This document shows, piece after piece, positions 22,773 through 31,503 of a stretch of 64,000 nt of DNA. The stretch is from Micavibrio_C sp965231165. GTDB taxonomy: Bacteria; Pseudomonadota; Alphaproteobacteria; Micavibrionales; Micavibrionaceae. The stretch's first letter is position 1. Every line of letters starts with the position of its first letter. Position numbers and translations under genes: made by a program. The notes beneath the pieces were generated by a model. The model saw only the letters and a list, made by a program, of their open reading frames with translations, had not been told where the DNA came from and did no database searches. The stretch is from NCBI GenBank assembly GCA_965231165.1, contig OZ246421.1, positions 124,001 to 188,000 on the forward strand. The letters are read 5' to 3'.

Positions 22773-25673
22773 ATGTCTGCCCAGACCGAGCGTATGACTT
22801 TCCTTTCCGGCGCGAACGCTGAATATATCGCCCATCTTTACAACCAGTACCTGACCAACCCCGGCAAGGTGGATGCGAGCTGGCAGGATTTCTTTGCTTC
22901 GCTGAAGGATGATGAAGCGTCGTTGCTGCGCGAGCTGCAAGGGGCAAGCTGGACACCGGAAGAAAACAGCCGCAATAAAAACGGTTTTGGCAGTGTGAAT
23001 GTTGCGCTGGATGAATCCGGCGTGGCTGTGACCACGGTGCGCAAGGCCAAGCCCGGCGCACCCGCCAATCAAGACGATATCCGTTCAGCCGCCAAAGATT
23101 CTATCAGCGCGCTGATGCTGATCCGTGCTTTCCGTGCGCGCGGACACCTGATCTCCAATCTTGATCCGCTGGGACTGAAAGAGGTTACCTATCACCCGGA
23201 ACTTGATCCGGCGTTTTATGGTTTCACTGATGGCGATTACGACCGCCCCATTTTTATCAATGGTGTGCTGGGGATGGACACTGCGACCCTGCGCGAGATT
23301 TTGCAGGTCCTGAAAAGCACATATTCGGGCAATATCGGCGTCGAATATCTGCACATGTCCGACCCTGATCAGAAACAGTGGATTCAGCAACGTATTGAGG
23401 GGCCGCGCAATCACACGGATTTCAGTGTCGAGGGCAAGAAAGCCATTCTGCAACGCCTGACGGCGGCGGAGACGTTCGAGAAATTCCTGCATGTGAAATA
23501 TACGGGCACCAAACGTTTCGGCCTTGATGGCGGTGAAGCGCTGATCCCGGCGCTGGAACAGGTAATGAAGCGCGGCAGCCAGTTGGGCGTTGAAGAAGTT
23601 GTTCTGGGCATGGCACACCGTGGCCGCCTGAACGTGCTGACCAATGTTTTCAGCAAGCCGTTTACGGCGCTGTTTTCTGAATTTCAGGGCAATTCACCCA
23701 ACCCCGGCGATGTGCAGGGCTCGGGCGATGTGAAATACCACCTGGGTACGTCTGCTGATCGTGTGTTTGATGGTAAAAGTGTTCATCTATCGCTGACGGC
23801 GAACCCTTCGCACCTAGAAGCGGTGAATCCAGTTGTTATCGGCAAGGTGCGGGCGAAGCAGGTGTTGCGCTATGACCGCGATGCCTCCAAAGTCATCCCG
23901 ATCCTGCTTCATGGCGATGCTGCGTTCGCGGGGCAGGGGCTGGTGGCGGAAACGCTGATGATTTCTGAACTGCCGGGTTACCGTGTCGGCGGGACGATCC
24001 ATATCGTCACCAATAACCAGATCGGTTTTACGACGATGCCGAAATACAGCCGTTCCGGTCCGTATTGCACGGACATCGCCAAGATGCTCTCCGCGCCGAT
24101 CTTCCATGTGAACGGAGATGATGCGGAGGCGGTTGTGCATGTGACACGCATCGCGACCGAGTTCCGTCAGGAATTCAAGAAAGACGTCGTTATCGATATT
24201 TTCTGTTACCGCCGTTTCGGTCACAACGAAGGCGATGAGCCTGCGTTCACGCAGCCGCTGATGTATAAAAGCATCAAGACGCAGAAAACATCACGCGAGA
24301 TTTATGCTGCGCAGTTGGTGGGTGAAGGCACGATCACCGCTGAAGAAGCGCAGGCGATGGTCGATGAGTTTACCGCTTATCTCGAACAGGCATTTGAAGC
24401 GACCAAGAGTTACAAGCCGAACAAGGCTGACTATCTCGAAGGGGCGTGGACGGGCCTGAAGGTTGCTTACGGTGATGAGCGCCGCGGCGAAACTTCGATC
24501 ACGGAAAAGGACATGCAGAAGCTGGGTAAGGTGCTGACTACCGTGCCGGAAGGTTTCCACGTCAATCCGAAGATTACGCGTCAGCTGGAAGCCAAGCAGG
24601 AGATGTTTAAAACCGGCCATGGTTTTGACTGGGGTACAGCCGAGGCACTGGGTTTTGCGAGCTTGCTTGATGAGAGCAACCGCGTCCGCCTGTCCGGTCA
24701 GGATGTCGGGCGCGGCACTTTCTCGCACCGTCATGCGATTATGTACGATCAGGAAACTGAACAAAAATATATCCCGTTGCAGAATATCTCTGCGACGCAG
24801 GGGCAATTCGAAGTCCATGACAGTCCGCTTTCCGAAGCGGCGGTGCTGGGCTTTGAATACGGTTATTCTCTGGCCGATCCGAAAACGCTGGTGCTGTGGG
24901 AGGCGCAGTTCGGCGACTTCGTCAACGGCGCGCAGGTGTTGATCGACCAGTTTATTGCCTCGGCTGAATCAAAATGGCTGCGTATGTCGGGTCTGGTTAT
25001 GTTACTGCCGCATGGTTTCGAGGGGCAGGGGCCGGAACATAGTTCCGCGCGTCTTGAGCGGTTCCTGCAGAATTCGGCGGAAGATAACTGGCAGGTTTGC
25101 AATATCACGACACCGGCCAACTATTTCCACGCGCTGCGCCGCCAGATGCATCGTGATTTCCGCAAACCACTGATCATCATGTCGCCGAAATCGCTGCTGC
25201 GTCACAAACTGGCCACGTCGTCGATGGACATGTTCACGGGTGATAGCACGTTCCACCGTATTCTGTGGGACGACTCGCGCGAGAAACTGGCGCAGGGCAA
25301 GGGCATCAAGCGCGTTGTTCTGTGTTCGGGCAAGGTCTATTACGACCTGTTCGAAGAACGCGAAAAGCGCGGACTGAAAGATGTGATGATCTTGCGTCTG
25401 GAACAGCTTTACCCGTTCCCGGGCAAGGCGCTGGCGGAGGAGCTGAAACAATATCCGAACGCCGATGTGATCTGGTGCCAGGAAGAGCCGCGCAATCAGG
25501 GTTCATGGTGGTATATCAATGAACGTATCGAGGATGTCCTGACCGAGATCAAGCATAAGGCGGGGCGTGCGAAATATGCCGGACGTCCTGATGCTGCTGC
25601 GCCGGCGACAGGTTTGATGAAACGCCATCAGATGGAACAGGCGCAGCTGGTTGATGAAGCGCTGAGCGTCTGA
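22773..25673 (+). CDS. sucA: 2-oxoglutarate dehydrogenase E1 component
   Basis: Thiamine-diphosphate-dependent E1 that decarboxylates 2-oxoglutarate and transfers the succinyl group to the lipoyl arm of E2. The 966 residues carry the N-terminal segment (NAEYIAHLYNQYLTNPGKVD) that anchors E1 to the complex, the region VLGMAHRGRLNVLTNVFSKP, FHVNGDDAEAV of the thiamine/Mg site, and GQDVGRGTFSHRHA. An AGGAG site precedes the ATG by six bases. The stop shares one base with the next start. The E2 gene, normally adjacent, lies 5.8 kb downstream. Confidence 0.98.
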   Translation: MSAQTERMTFLSGANAEYIAHLYNQYLTNPGKVDASWQDFFASLKDDEASLLRELQGASWTPEENSRNKNGFGSVNVALDESGVAVTTVRKAKPGAPANQDDIRSAAKDSISALMLIRAFRARGHLISNLDPLGLKEVTYHPELDPAFYGFTDGDYDRPIFINGVLGMDTATLREILQVLKSTYSGNIGVEYLHMSDPDQKQWIQQRIEGPRNHTDFSVEGKKAILQRLTAAETFEKFLHVKYTGTKRFGLDGGEALIPALEQVMKRGSQLGVEEVVLGMAHRGRLNVLTNVFSKPFTALFSEFQGNSPNPGDVQGSGDVKYHLGTSADRVFDGKSVHLSLTANPSHLEAVNPVVIGKVRAKQVLRYDRDASKVIPILLHGDAAFAGQGLVAETLMISELPGYRVGGTIHIVTNNQIGFTTMPKYSRSGPYCTDIAKMLSAPIFHVNGDDAEAVVHVTRIATEFRQEFKKDVVIDIFCYRRFGHNEGDEPAFTQPLMYKSIKTQKTSREIYAAQLVGEGTITAEEAQAMVDEFTAYLEQAFEATKSYKPNKADYLEGAWTGLKVAYGDERRGETSITEKDMQKLGKVLTTVPEGFHVNPKITRQLEAKQEMFKTGHGFDWGTAEALGFASLLDESNRVRLSGQDVGRGTFSHRHAIMYDQETEQKYIPLQNISATQGQFEVHDSPLSEAAVLGFEYGYSLADPKTLVLWEAQFGDFVNGAQVLIDQFIASAESKWLRMSGLVMLLPHGFEGQGPEHSSARLERFLQNSAEDNWQVCNITTPANYFHALRRQMHRDFRKPLIIMSPKSLLRHKLATSSMDMFTGDSTFHRILWDDSREKLAQGKGIKRVVLCSGKVYYDLFEEREKRGLKDVMILRLEQLYPFPGKALAEELKQYPNADVIWCQEEPRNQGSWWYINERIEDVLTEIKHKAGRAKYAGRPDAAAPATGLMKRHQMEQAQLVDEALSV

Positions 25674-26044
25674 TGGATTATTTTCGCCGTAATATATGGC
25701 TGACATGCCTGATGGTGCTTGCGCTGGTGACAGCGGGGGTATCACCGGCATGCGCCTTTGTTTCCGGCAAGATGACGACGATTGAAATCTGCGGGCCTGA
25801 TGGCGTGATGAATATGTCGGTGCCTGCGGATCAGGCGCCTGATAAAGCGGACCAAAACCAGCAGACATATAAATGCGCGTTCTGTTTGATGCAGGCGATG
25901 GGTAAGGCGCTGACGACGCCTGCGACGGCGATCATTGATTTCCAGTATGTTTATGATGAGACGCCTGAAGTGGCGGTTTCTTCTTTTACGGTGTCTGTTC
26001 TTGATGGACGCCTGCCTGTGCGGGGGCCTCCTGCAATCCTCTAA
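25673..26044 (+). CDS. DUF2946-like small exported protein
   Basis: 123 residues beginning with a hydrophobic segment (8-26) that looks like a signal peptide (PACAF). The mature part has the family pattern: an ICGPDG start, a CxxC pair in YKCAFCLMQ, and an RGPP segment close to the C terminus. DUF2946 proteins are often next to TonB receptors and are suspected to act in metal, especially copper, handling, which agrees with the two genes that follow. The start overlaps the sucA stop (TGATG), so this accessory gene is translationally coupled to a TCA enzyme gene. Confidence 0.7.
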   Translation: MDYFRRNIWLTCLMVLALVTAGVSPACAFVSGKMTTIEICGPDGVMNMSVPADQAPDKADQNQQTYKCAFCLMQAMGKALTTPATAIIDFQYVYDETPEVAVSSFTVSVLDGRLPVRGPPAIL

Positions 26045-26083
26045 ATCTGTCTGTTTTTTAAAGGACTTTAGAGGAGTATTCCT

Positions 26084-28099
26084 ATGTCTAGCGTTGTACG
26101 TGGCCTGTTGTGCGCCACTTTGATTGCCAGTGCTTCTATCCCCGCTTATGCCGAACATCTGACCGTCACCGTGCCGATTGGACGGGGTACACTGACCGTG
26201 CCCAGTGCTACACAGGCGGCGCAGGAATTGCGCAAGGTGCCGGGTGGCACTGATGTGGTGCCTGCCAAGGAATTCAAGGAAGGCTATGCGCTGAACGTCA
26301 AGGATGTGCTGGCGGCGACGCCGGGGGTGCAGGCGGAACAGCGCTATGCAGAGGAGTCGCGTTTATCCATTCGCGGATCGGGTATTTCGCGCGGGTTCCA
26401 TTTGCGTGGCATTTCGTTGTTACAGGATGGCGTACCTTTTAACTTTGCCGATGGCAGCGCTGATTTTCAGGAAGCCGATCTGCTGGCGCTACAATATGTC
26501 GAGGTTTATCGCGGCGGACAGGCGCTTCGTTACGGTGTCGCGGGTCTGGGCGGGGCGATCAATATGGTGACGCCGTCAGCACGGACGCTGGATTATCAGG
26601 GGCATGTCCGGGCGGAAGCTGGCAGCTTTAAGACGCTGCGCGTACATGCGGATGGCGGGCAAAAATGGGGCGCGGCGGATGCTTATGCATCGGTGACCAA
26701 AACCAATATCGAGGGTTTTCGTGACCAGAGCGAGCAGAACAATGCGCGCTTCAATAGCAATATCGGTTACATGTTCAGTCCCGATGTCGAAACACGTTTC
26801 TACGTGTCGTGGAATGATATCGAACAAGAAGTGCCGGGCACACTGACAAAGACGCAGGCGCTGAATACGCCGAAGATGGCCCCGGCGGTTAATGTCCTGA
26901 ACGATTACGCCCGTGATATCCGTTCGTTGCGTATTGCCAACAAGACGGCTGTCAGTTTCGGTGAAAGCAGCAAGGTTGAATTTGGCGGCTATGTGAATGA
27001 TAAAAATCTTTATCACCCTATCTTTCAGGTGATTGATCAGGAATCGGTTGATGCGGGCGCTTTTACGCGTCTGAACACGATGTGGATGGCGGGGGATTTG
27101 CGCAATGAAAGCACACTGGGTCTGAATATCGGGCGCGGCGTTAATAATGCGGATCGCTTTGTGAACGTGCAGGGTAATCGCGGTGCGCTGACGTCGAATG
27201 CGCGGCAAGTGGCGACAAATTATGATCTGTATGGTGAAAACCGTCTGTATATGACGCCACAGTGGCAATTGATTACAGGGTTACAGGGCAATATCGCGGG
27301 TCGCGATTATGAAGACCATGCGAACGCGGCCAATGATGCCGATAAAACTTTCCGCAGCCTGAACCCCAAACTGGGTGTTATGTGGCAGGTGAGACCGGAA
27401 ACAGAAATTTTTGCAGGTTTAAGCCGCAGTACCGAGAACCCGACTTATTCGGAACTGGTGCAGGGCGTTGTGCCTGGGTTTGTGCCGGTCAAGGCGCAGA
27501 AGGCCGTTACCGCCGAGATAGGTACGCGTGGCAGTTATAGCCAGTTTGCATGGGATGCAACACTTTACCGGGCATGGCTGAAGGACGAGATGTTGCAATA
27601 TACAACGGGTGCGGATATTCCGGCTTCGACGTTTAATGCGGGTGAAACAATCCATCAGGGGATTGAATTGGGATTATCGTGGAGGCCGTTTGAGGTCCTG
27701 ACATTCAATACCGTTTATAACCTGAACGATTTCTATTTTGAGAACGACGTCCAGTTCGGTGATAACCAGATTGCGGGCGCGCCGCCGCATCAGTTCCATT
27801 TTTCGGTGCGTTATGAGGATAATGGTTTCTATGTTGAGCCGAACGCGGATTGGGTGCCGGAGGCGGCATGGGTCGATTTTGCCAATACGCTGAAATCGGA
27901 TGCCTATGTGACGCTGGGCGTAAAGGCAGGATGGGAGCCAACCGACAATGTGACATTGTTTCTCGATGCGCGGAACCTGACGGATGAACGCTATATTTCG
28001 ACGTTTAGCACTGTTACGGATGCGCGTACGGCGGCGACCAATGTGTTCTATCCCGGGGAAGGACGTGCCTTCTATGCCGGTATGAGTATCAAGTTTTAA
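26084..28099 (+). CDS. TonB-dependent outer-membrane receptor
   Basis: 671 residues: a signal peptide ending AYAEH, a plug domain with LNVKDVLAATPGVQAEQR, LSIRGSGISRGFHLRGISL and YGVAGLGGAINMVTPSA, then a long barrel ending in a C-terminal aromatic/Phe-rich strand (AFYAGMSIKF). Such receptors import metal chelates or cofactors using the TonB-ExbBD energy system. A strong AGAGGAG site precedes the ATG. The neighbours DUF2946 (upstream) and PepSY protein (downstream) suggest iron-siderophore or copper uptake; the ligand cannot be told from sequence. Confidence 0.95.
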   Translation: MSSVVRGLLCATLIASASIPAYAEHLTVTVPIGRGTLTVPSATQAAQELRKVPGGTDVVPAKEFKEGYALNVKDVLAATPGVQAEQRYAEESRLSIRGSGISRGFHLRGISLLQDGVPFNFADGSADFQEADLLALQYVEVYRGGQALRYGVAGLGGAINMVTPSARTLDYQGHVRAEAGSFKTLRVHADGGQKWGAADAYASVTKTNIEGFRDQSEQNNARFNSNIGYMFSPDVETRFYVSWNDIEQEVPGTLTKTQALNTPKMAPAVNVLNDYARDIRSLRIANKTAVSFGESSKVEFGGYVNDKNLYHPIFQVIDQESVDAGAFTRLNTMWMAGDLRNESTLGLNIGRGVNNADRFVNVQGNRGALTSNARQVATNYDLYGENRLYMTPQWQLITGLQGNIAGRDYEDHANAANDADKTFRSLNPKLGVMWQVRPETEIFAGLSRSTENPTYSELVQGVVPGFVPVKAQKAVTAEIGTRGSYSQFAWDATLYRAWLKDEMLQYTTGADIPASTFNAGETIHQGIELGLSWRPFEVLTFNTVYNLNDFYFENDVQFGDNQIAGAPPHQFHFSVRYEDNGFYVEPNADWVPEAAWVDFANTLKSDAYVTLGVKAGWEPTDNVTLFLDARNLTDERYISTFSTVTDARTAATNVFYPGEGRAFYAGMSIKF

Positions 28100-28110
28100 T
28101 TCTTACATTC

Positions 28111-28146
28111 TTGTCATCCTTCGGGCTAAAGCCCTCAGGATGACAA
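28111..28146. repeat. Palindromic repeat-like element between receptor and PepSY gene
   Basis: An inverted repeat with outer arms TTGTCATCCT / AGGATGACAA and inner arms GGGCT / AGCCC. The 36-base element ends a few bases before the ribosome site of the next gene. It looks like a REP-type extragenic palindrome or an attenuator; I saw no second copy in the window. Confidence 0.6.
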
Positions 28147-28163
28147 AAAGGAAAAAATAAATA

Positions 28164-29486
28164 ATGAAAGCAAAAATGATCGGATGGCACCGCCGTTTTG
28201 CGTTGATCAGCGCGGTGGCGGTGCTGTTGTGGGGGGTGAGCGGTTTGCTGCACCCGCTGATGAGCTGGACGAATCCGCGACCCGTTTCGTTCATGCCGCC
28301 TACGGCGGAAACGTTCAGTCTTAATAAAGATGTGCGCAATATCCTGCAACGGAACGAAATACCACAGGTTACGGGTTTACGGATTGTCGACGGGCAATTG
28401 CAGGTCAGTGTGCCGGGGGATGGGGAACGGTTTTATTTCGACCTGAAAAGCGGCCAGCCAATTCCAGACGCCGACCGTGATCGTGCGATCAGGGTGGCGC
28501 GGCATTATACGGGTTTGACGGAGGCACCGATTACCGGGGCACGGCTGGTGACGGAATTCAGCAACCAGTACACCTATATCAACCGCTATCTGCCGGTGTG
28601 GAAAATCACGTTTGATGATCCGCGTCATATCAGCGTCTATGTCGATACGGATACCGACCGGCTGGGCGCGATCACGGATACGCGCAAGGTGATTTTGCAA
28701 ACCTTGTTTCAGACGGTCCATACGGGGCAATGGCTGGAGGGGCTGGAACCGTTGCGGCTGGCGCTGATCGCGCTGCTGGTGGGGTCGGCGTTGTCGATGG
28801 CGGTTGCCGGGCTTTATATGCTGGTGCGGATACGCGGAAGCCGTAAGGGTGTGCGCAAATTTCACCGTGTGCTGGCTTATGCGGCGTTGTTTCCGTTGCT
28901 GATGTTTCCGGTCAGCGGGCTGTTTCATTTGTTTGTACAGTCACCGCTGCTTTATGGCGATCATGATGCCGAGCCCGTTGTGCTGGATGTCAGTACGATC
29001 AAATTCATGCCGACAGGAAAAGCTGATGAGGTGCGTTTCGTCGCGCCCGCATGGTGGCGGGTGCAGAGCGGCAAGGATGTGACTTACAAGAATTTCATTG
29101 ATGGCTCGACGCTGAAAGGTGATAAGGCGTTCGTGCGACAGGCTGTGCCGGGTGAGATAAAGGGCGTCACTCTGGTGACATCATTCTCGGATGAATATGG
29201 CTTTGCCTATAAACGTCTGCCGGTGTGGCGGGTGGATACGGGGCATGGGCTGACATTCATCGAGGCGCGCACAGGCGTGGTGGCGGCACAGGTCGATCCG
29301 CTGAAAATCGCTGAAACATGGAGTTTCAGTCGCTTTCACAAATGGCAGTTTCTTGATGGTGTCAGTGAGCAGGTGATGGGCAAGGGGCCGTACAAGACGG
29401 CGCTGCGCGATGTGGTGATGGTGACATTCGTGCTGATGGGGCTGGGGATGGCGGTTTTAGGGCTAATGATCCGCCGCCGTAGTTGA
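28164..29486 (+). CDS. PepSY-domain membrane protein
   Basis: 440 residues of the PepSY-associated transmembrane family, often encoded with TonB receptors and suspected to act in iron reduction or siderophore processing. The N-terminal helix (residues 11-31, RFALISAVAVLLWGVSGLLH) is followed by a periplasmic PepSY domain, two helices around residues 190-220, a cytosolic segment, another helix, a second PepSY-like segment, and a final C-terminal helix at about 413-433. The ribosome site is AAGGAAA. Its last 69 codon-bases plus four more are repeated at 30231-30303. Confidence 0.88.
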   Translation: MKAKMIGWHRRFALISAVAVLLWGVSGLLHPLMSWTNPRPVSFMPPTAETFSLNKDVRNILQRNEIPQVTGLRIVDGQLQVSVPGDGERFYFDLKSGQPIPDADRDRAIRVARHYTGLTEAPITGARLVTEFSNQYTYINRYLPVWKITFDDPRHISVYVDTDTDRLGAITDTRKVILQTLFQTVHTGQWLEGLEPLRLALIALLVGSALSMAVAGLYMLVRIRGSRKGVRKFHRVLAYAALFPLLMFPVSGLFHLFVQSPLLYGDHDAEPVVLDVSTIKFMPTGKADEVRFVAPAWWRVQSGKDVTYKNFIDGSTLKGDKAFVRQAVPGEIKGVTLVTSFSDEYGFAYKRLPVWRVDTGHGLTFIEARTGVVAAQVDPLKIAETWSFSRFHKWQFLDGVSEQVMGKGPYKTALRDVVMVTFVLMGLGMAVLGLMIRRRS

Positions 29487-29490
29487 CAAA
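29418..29490 (+). repeat. 73-bp direct repeat, copy 1 (3' end of the PepSY gene)
   Basis: This segment encodes the last 22 residues and stop of the PepSY protein plus four bases. A second copy, 68 of 73 bases identical, is at 30231-30303. All five differences are synonymous in the reading frame of the gene. Confidence 0.9.
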
Positions 29491-29533
29491 GGCACCGAAC
29501 GCATGCGGCTGTGACCTAACAGGCAGCAGAGTT

Positions 29534-29562
29534 AAAAAAAGCCGGGTAATCCCGGCTTTTTA
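29534..29562. terminator. Bidirectional terminator
   Basis: The stem AAAAGCCGGG / CCCGGCTTTT with a four-base loop lies between the PepSY gene and the convergent unknown gene. Confidence 0.85.
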
Positions 29563-29563
29563 A

Positions 29564-30016
29564 TTATCGTGGCTTCGCTATAACAAGTCGTTGATACCAT
29601 GGGCGCCACGCCCATTCCTGTTGCGCACGCGCCAGATTTTTCTTTTCCTCGTAGTGCTTCGTAAGCTCGTTTACACGATTCTGGTAGTGCGCCAGATCCA
29701 TCTGGATAGCAACAGGCAACTTAGCGATTTGCTCTCTTTTAGAAAGAGAATGTTGTTCTTTGAATTTCTCAGACAGATCATATACCCCTGATAAACTCAC
29801 GATGGAATTAGGGTTAGCTTCCTGCTCTTTACGCAATAAAGGTACAATTTCTGACGTATCGGCGACAGAACTCGTGTACTCTCTTTCGCTAGAGCAATGG
29901 TAATCCTCTAACGCATCTGTCAGCAGTAACAGGTACCCGGCACCACTCTCGGCAGCTCTTTTAAAGTCTTTACGAATTTCTTTTTTGGATTTCCAAAAAG
30001 TCCAGCGCTGTCCCAT
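29564..30016 (-). CDS. Unknown AT-rich ORFan in an inserted segment
   Basis: 150 residues from the ATG at 30016, which has AGAGAG seven bases before it. Rich in Lys, Glu, Gln and aromatic residues, predicted helical, with no signal peptide: FWKSKKEIRKDFKRAAE at the start and EEKKNLARAQQEWAWRPW near the end. I recognise no family. The frame stays open upstream to 30355; a Met at 30229, right at the edge of the repeated segment, starts an alternative product (residues MAWIDDESPDMDKTIAV), but a rich AT stretch without clear coding bias separates it from this start. Base composition differs from the neighbours, in line with acquisition. Confidence 0.5.
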   Translation of the reverse strand: MGQRWTFWKSKKEIRKDFKRAAESGAGYLLLLTDALEDYHCSSEREYTSSVADTSEIVPLLRKEQEANPNSIVSLSGVYDLSEKFKEQHSLSKREQIAKLPVAIQMDLAHYQNRVNELTKHYEEKKNLARAQQEWAWRPWYQRLVIAKPR

Positions 30017-30353
30017 ATTTTTTCTCTCTAAGCATAAAACATTTTTAATGGATACCGGGCAAACTAAACAGATGTTCTGAAAAATACAAATATTTTTAGA
30101 CATTGCAAAGCTTATATTATGGCAAAATTCAATTGCAAGCCCAGTCAGGCTTTCTCCACGCGCCAGAGCTCTATCCAGTACAGCTATGGTCTTGTCCATA
30201 TCTGGGCTTTCGTCGTCTATCCATGCCATTATGGTGACGTTCGTGCTGATGGGGCTGGGAATGGCGGTTTTAGGGCTGATGATCCGCCGACGCAGTTGAC
30301 AAAAACGCATTATTAACATAATAAATCTCCCGTTATCATTACGGGAGCAAGCC
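30017..30353. other. Spacer with possible gene remnant and second repeat copy
   Basis: This 337-base gap holds AT-rich sequence (30017-30120), a GC-richer piece open on the minus strand that starts MAWIDDESPDMDKTI (about 30120-30229, possibly the start of a broken gene), the second copy of the 73-bp repeat, and the ribosome site of the next gene. No intact gene is evident. Confidence 0.5.
30231..30303 (+). repeat. 73-bp direct repeat, copy 2 (detached PepSY gene end)
   Basis: It encodes the same last 22 residues (MVTFVLMGLGMAVLG, then LMIRRRS and stop) but has no gene body before it. The five differences from copy 1 all fall at synonymous positions, suggesting descent from a diverged functional homologue rather than a recent local copy. 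Confidence 0.9.
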
Positions 30354-31382
30354 ATGGTTTCTACAAAAGGCCTGACGATGCCGGAAGCGCGGTTTCAGAA
30401 TCCTGACGGGCAATCGGTCAGGGTGCAATTGCCGGATACGCGCTTGCAGGTGGGGGCTGTTTATTATGATGAGACGCTGCACAAAGGTAAGCTTTCCTGC
30501 GTTTGTTGTGATGCGCCGGTGCATTTCCGTACCGGGCAGACGACGATCAGTGGCGATAATCTGCGCGGGCCGCGCGCGCATTTCGCGAGCAATCGCCGTG
30601 CCGCTCATGCCAACGATTGCACGGTGCCGCTGCGTCTGGATGAGGGCGATGCCACCGCATACGACCTGACCAAGGGCTATCGCATTCACCTCAACACCGG
30701 GCAGTTGAAAGAGCAATTCGATGTGAGGGCGCGCCTTTATGCGCGGCGTTCTGACAGCAAGATCATCATCAATGATCCCGAACTGGCCCGCCGCGAACCG
30801 TTCAGCGTACGCGGTGCCGCCGATTTCCTGCGTATCATGCGTAAGGAAAATAAAGAGCGTCTGCGTCATGCGCTGGTGATCAATGGCGCGGCGCAAATTC
30901 CGTGGCATGATTTTTTCGTGCGCTACAGTTTCCATCAGGACAAGAAAAACCGCCGTGGTGAACCGCGTTTTAGCCATCTGGTCAAGCGGCTGGCGCAATT
31001 CGGCAGTCCGCAACTGGTGATGATAGAAGTTGATTTCAGCAAGCCTTCAAAAGCGAAGATGGATTGTGTTTGCGCCGAAGCGCCTGCGATTTATCTGGGG
31101 CGCGATAAAGACAAGAAGGCACATTACGCCGTGCCACGCGTCTATATCGAGGGGGCGCAGCAGGCCGAGATTGCGCGTACTATTGCGGCGCGTGGACGTT
31201 TTTTAGTGCTGGGCGCGGTACGGTTGCGTGTCGAAACCGATGCAAGCAGCGGCGATGTGCGCCATTATCTGAATATGACGGTGAACGATCCGGCGCAGGT
31301 CACCCCTGCCGATCTGCCCCGTCTGGCGGGGCTGGTTGCGGGCAAGCCCGACCGTATCAGGCAGCTGGCCCTCGAAATCTGA
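30354..31382 (+). CDS. Putative zinc-finger protein, CoiA-like N terminus
   Basis: 342 residues, no signal peptide. Residues about 45-85 contain KLSCVCCDAPVHF, then GPRAHFASN and AHANDC, a CxxC-H-H-C arrangement like the zinc ribbon at the start of CoiA-type competence proteins. The rest has alternating strands and helices and includes a second Cys pair in MDCVCAEAPAIYLG. I cannot see a nuclease motif with certainty. GGGAGC precedes the ATG. It lies on the same strand as sucB, with a 120-base gap containing a probable promoter. The function is unknown; a nucleic-acid role is a guess from the zinc finger. Confidence 0.5.
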   Translation: MVSTKGLTMPEARFQNPDGQSVRVQLPDTRLQVGAVYYDETLHKGKLSCVCCDAPVHFRTGQTTISGDNLRGPRAHFASNRRAAHANDCTVPLRLDEGDATAYDLTKGYRIHLNTGQLKEQFDVRARLYARRSDSKIIINDPELARREPFSVRGAADFLRIMRKENKERLRHALVINGAAQIPWHDFFVRYSFHQDKKNRRGEPRFSHLVKRLAQFGSPQLVMIEVDFSKPSKAKMDCVCAEAPAIYLGRDKDKKAHYAVPRVYIEGAQQAEIARTIAARGRFLVLGAVRLRVETDASSGDVRHYLNMTVNDPAQVTPADLPRLAGLVAGKPDRIRQLALEI

Positions 31383-31433
31383 AAAATCGGGTAAAAGCCC
31401 TGCATTTCCCGGCATTTATGATATCTGGCGGGC

Positions 31434-31462
31434 TTGACGTGCGGGGGACTTCGCGCCACATT
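31434..31462 (+). promoter_or_regulatory. Possible sucB promoter
   Basis: TTGACG (31434-31439), a 17-base spacer and CACATT (31457-31462). The -10 box is poor. The segment TCGCGCCACAT overlapping it matches eight of eleven positions of the sucD palindrome. Confidence 0.35.
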
Positions 31463-31503
31463 AGGGGCAGCTTTCAACCCCCTTTAAGACCTTCGAGTGA
31501 AAT

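Noticed and set aside
29564..30355. Single 263-residue protein covering the whole inserted minus-strand frame
   Set aside because: Its first 42 codons run through the reverse of the duplicated PepSY end and the next gene's start, which is unlikely to be coding on both strands; the 30016 start has a ribosome site.
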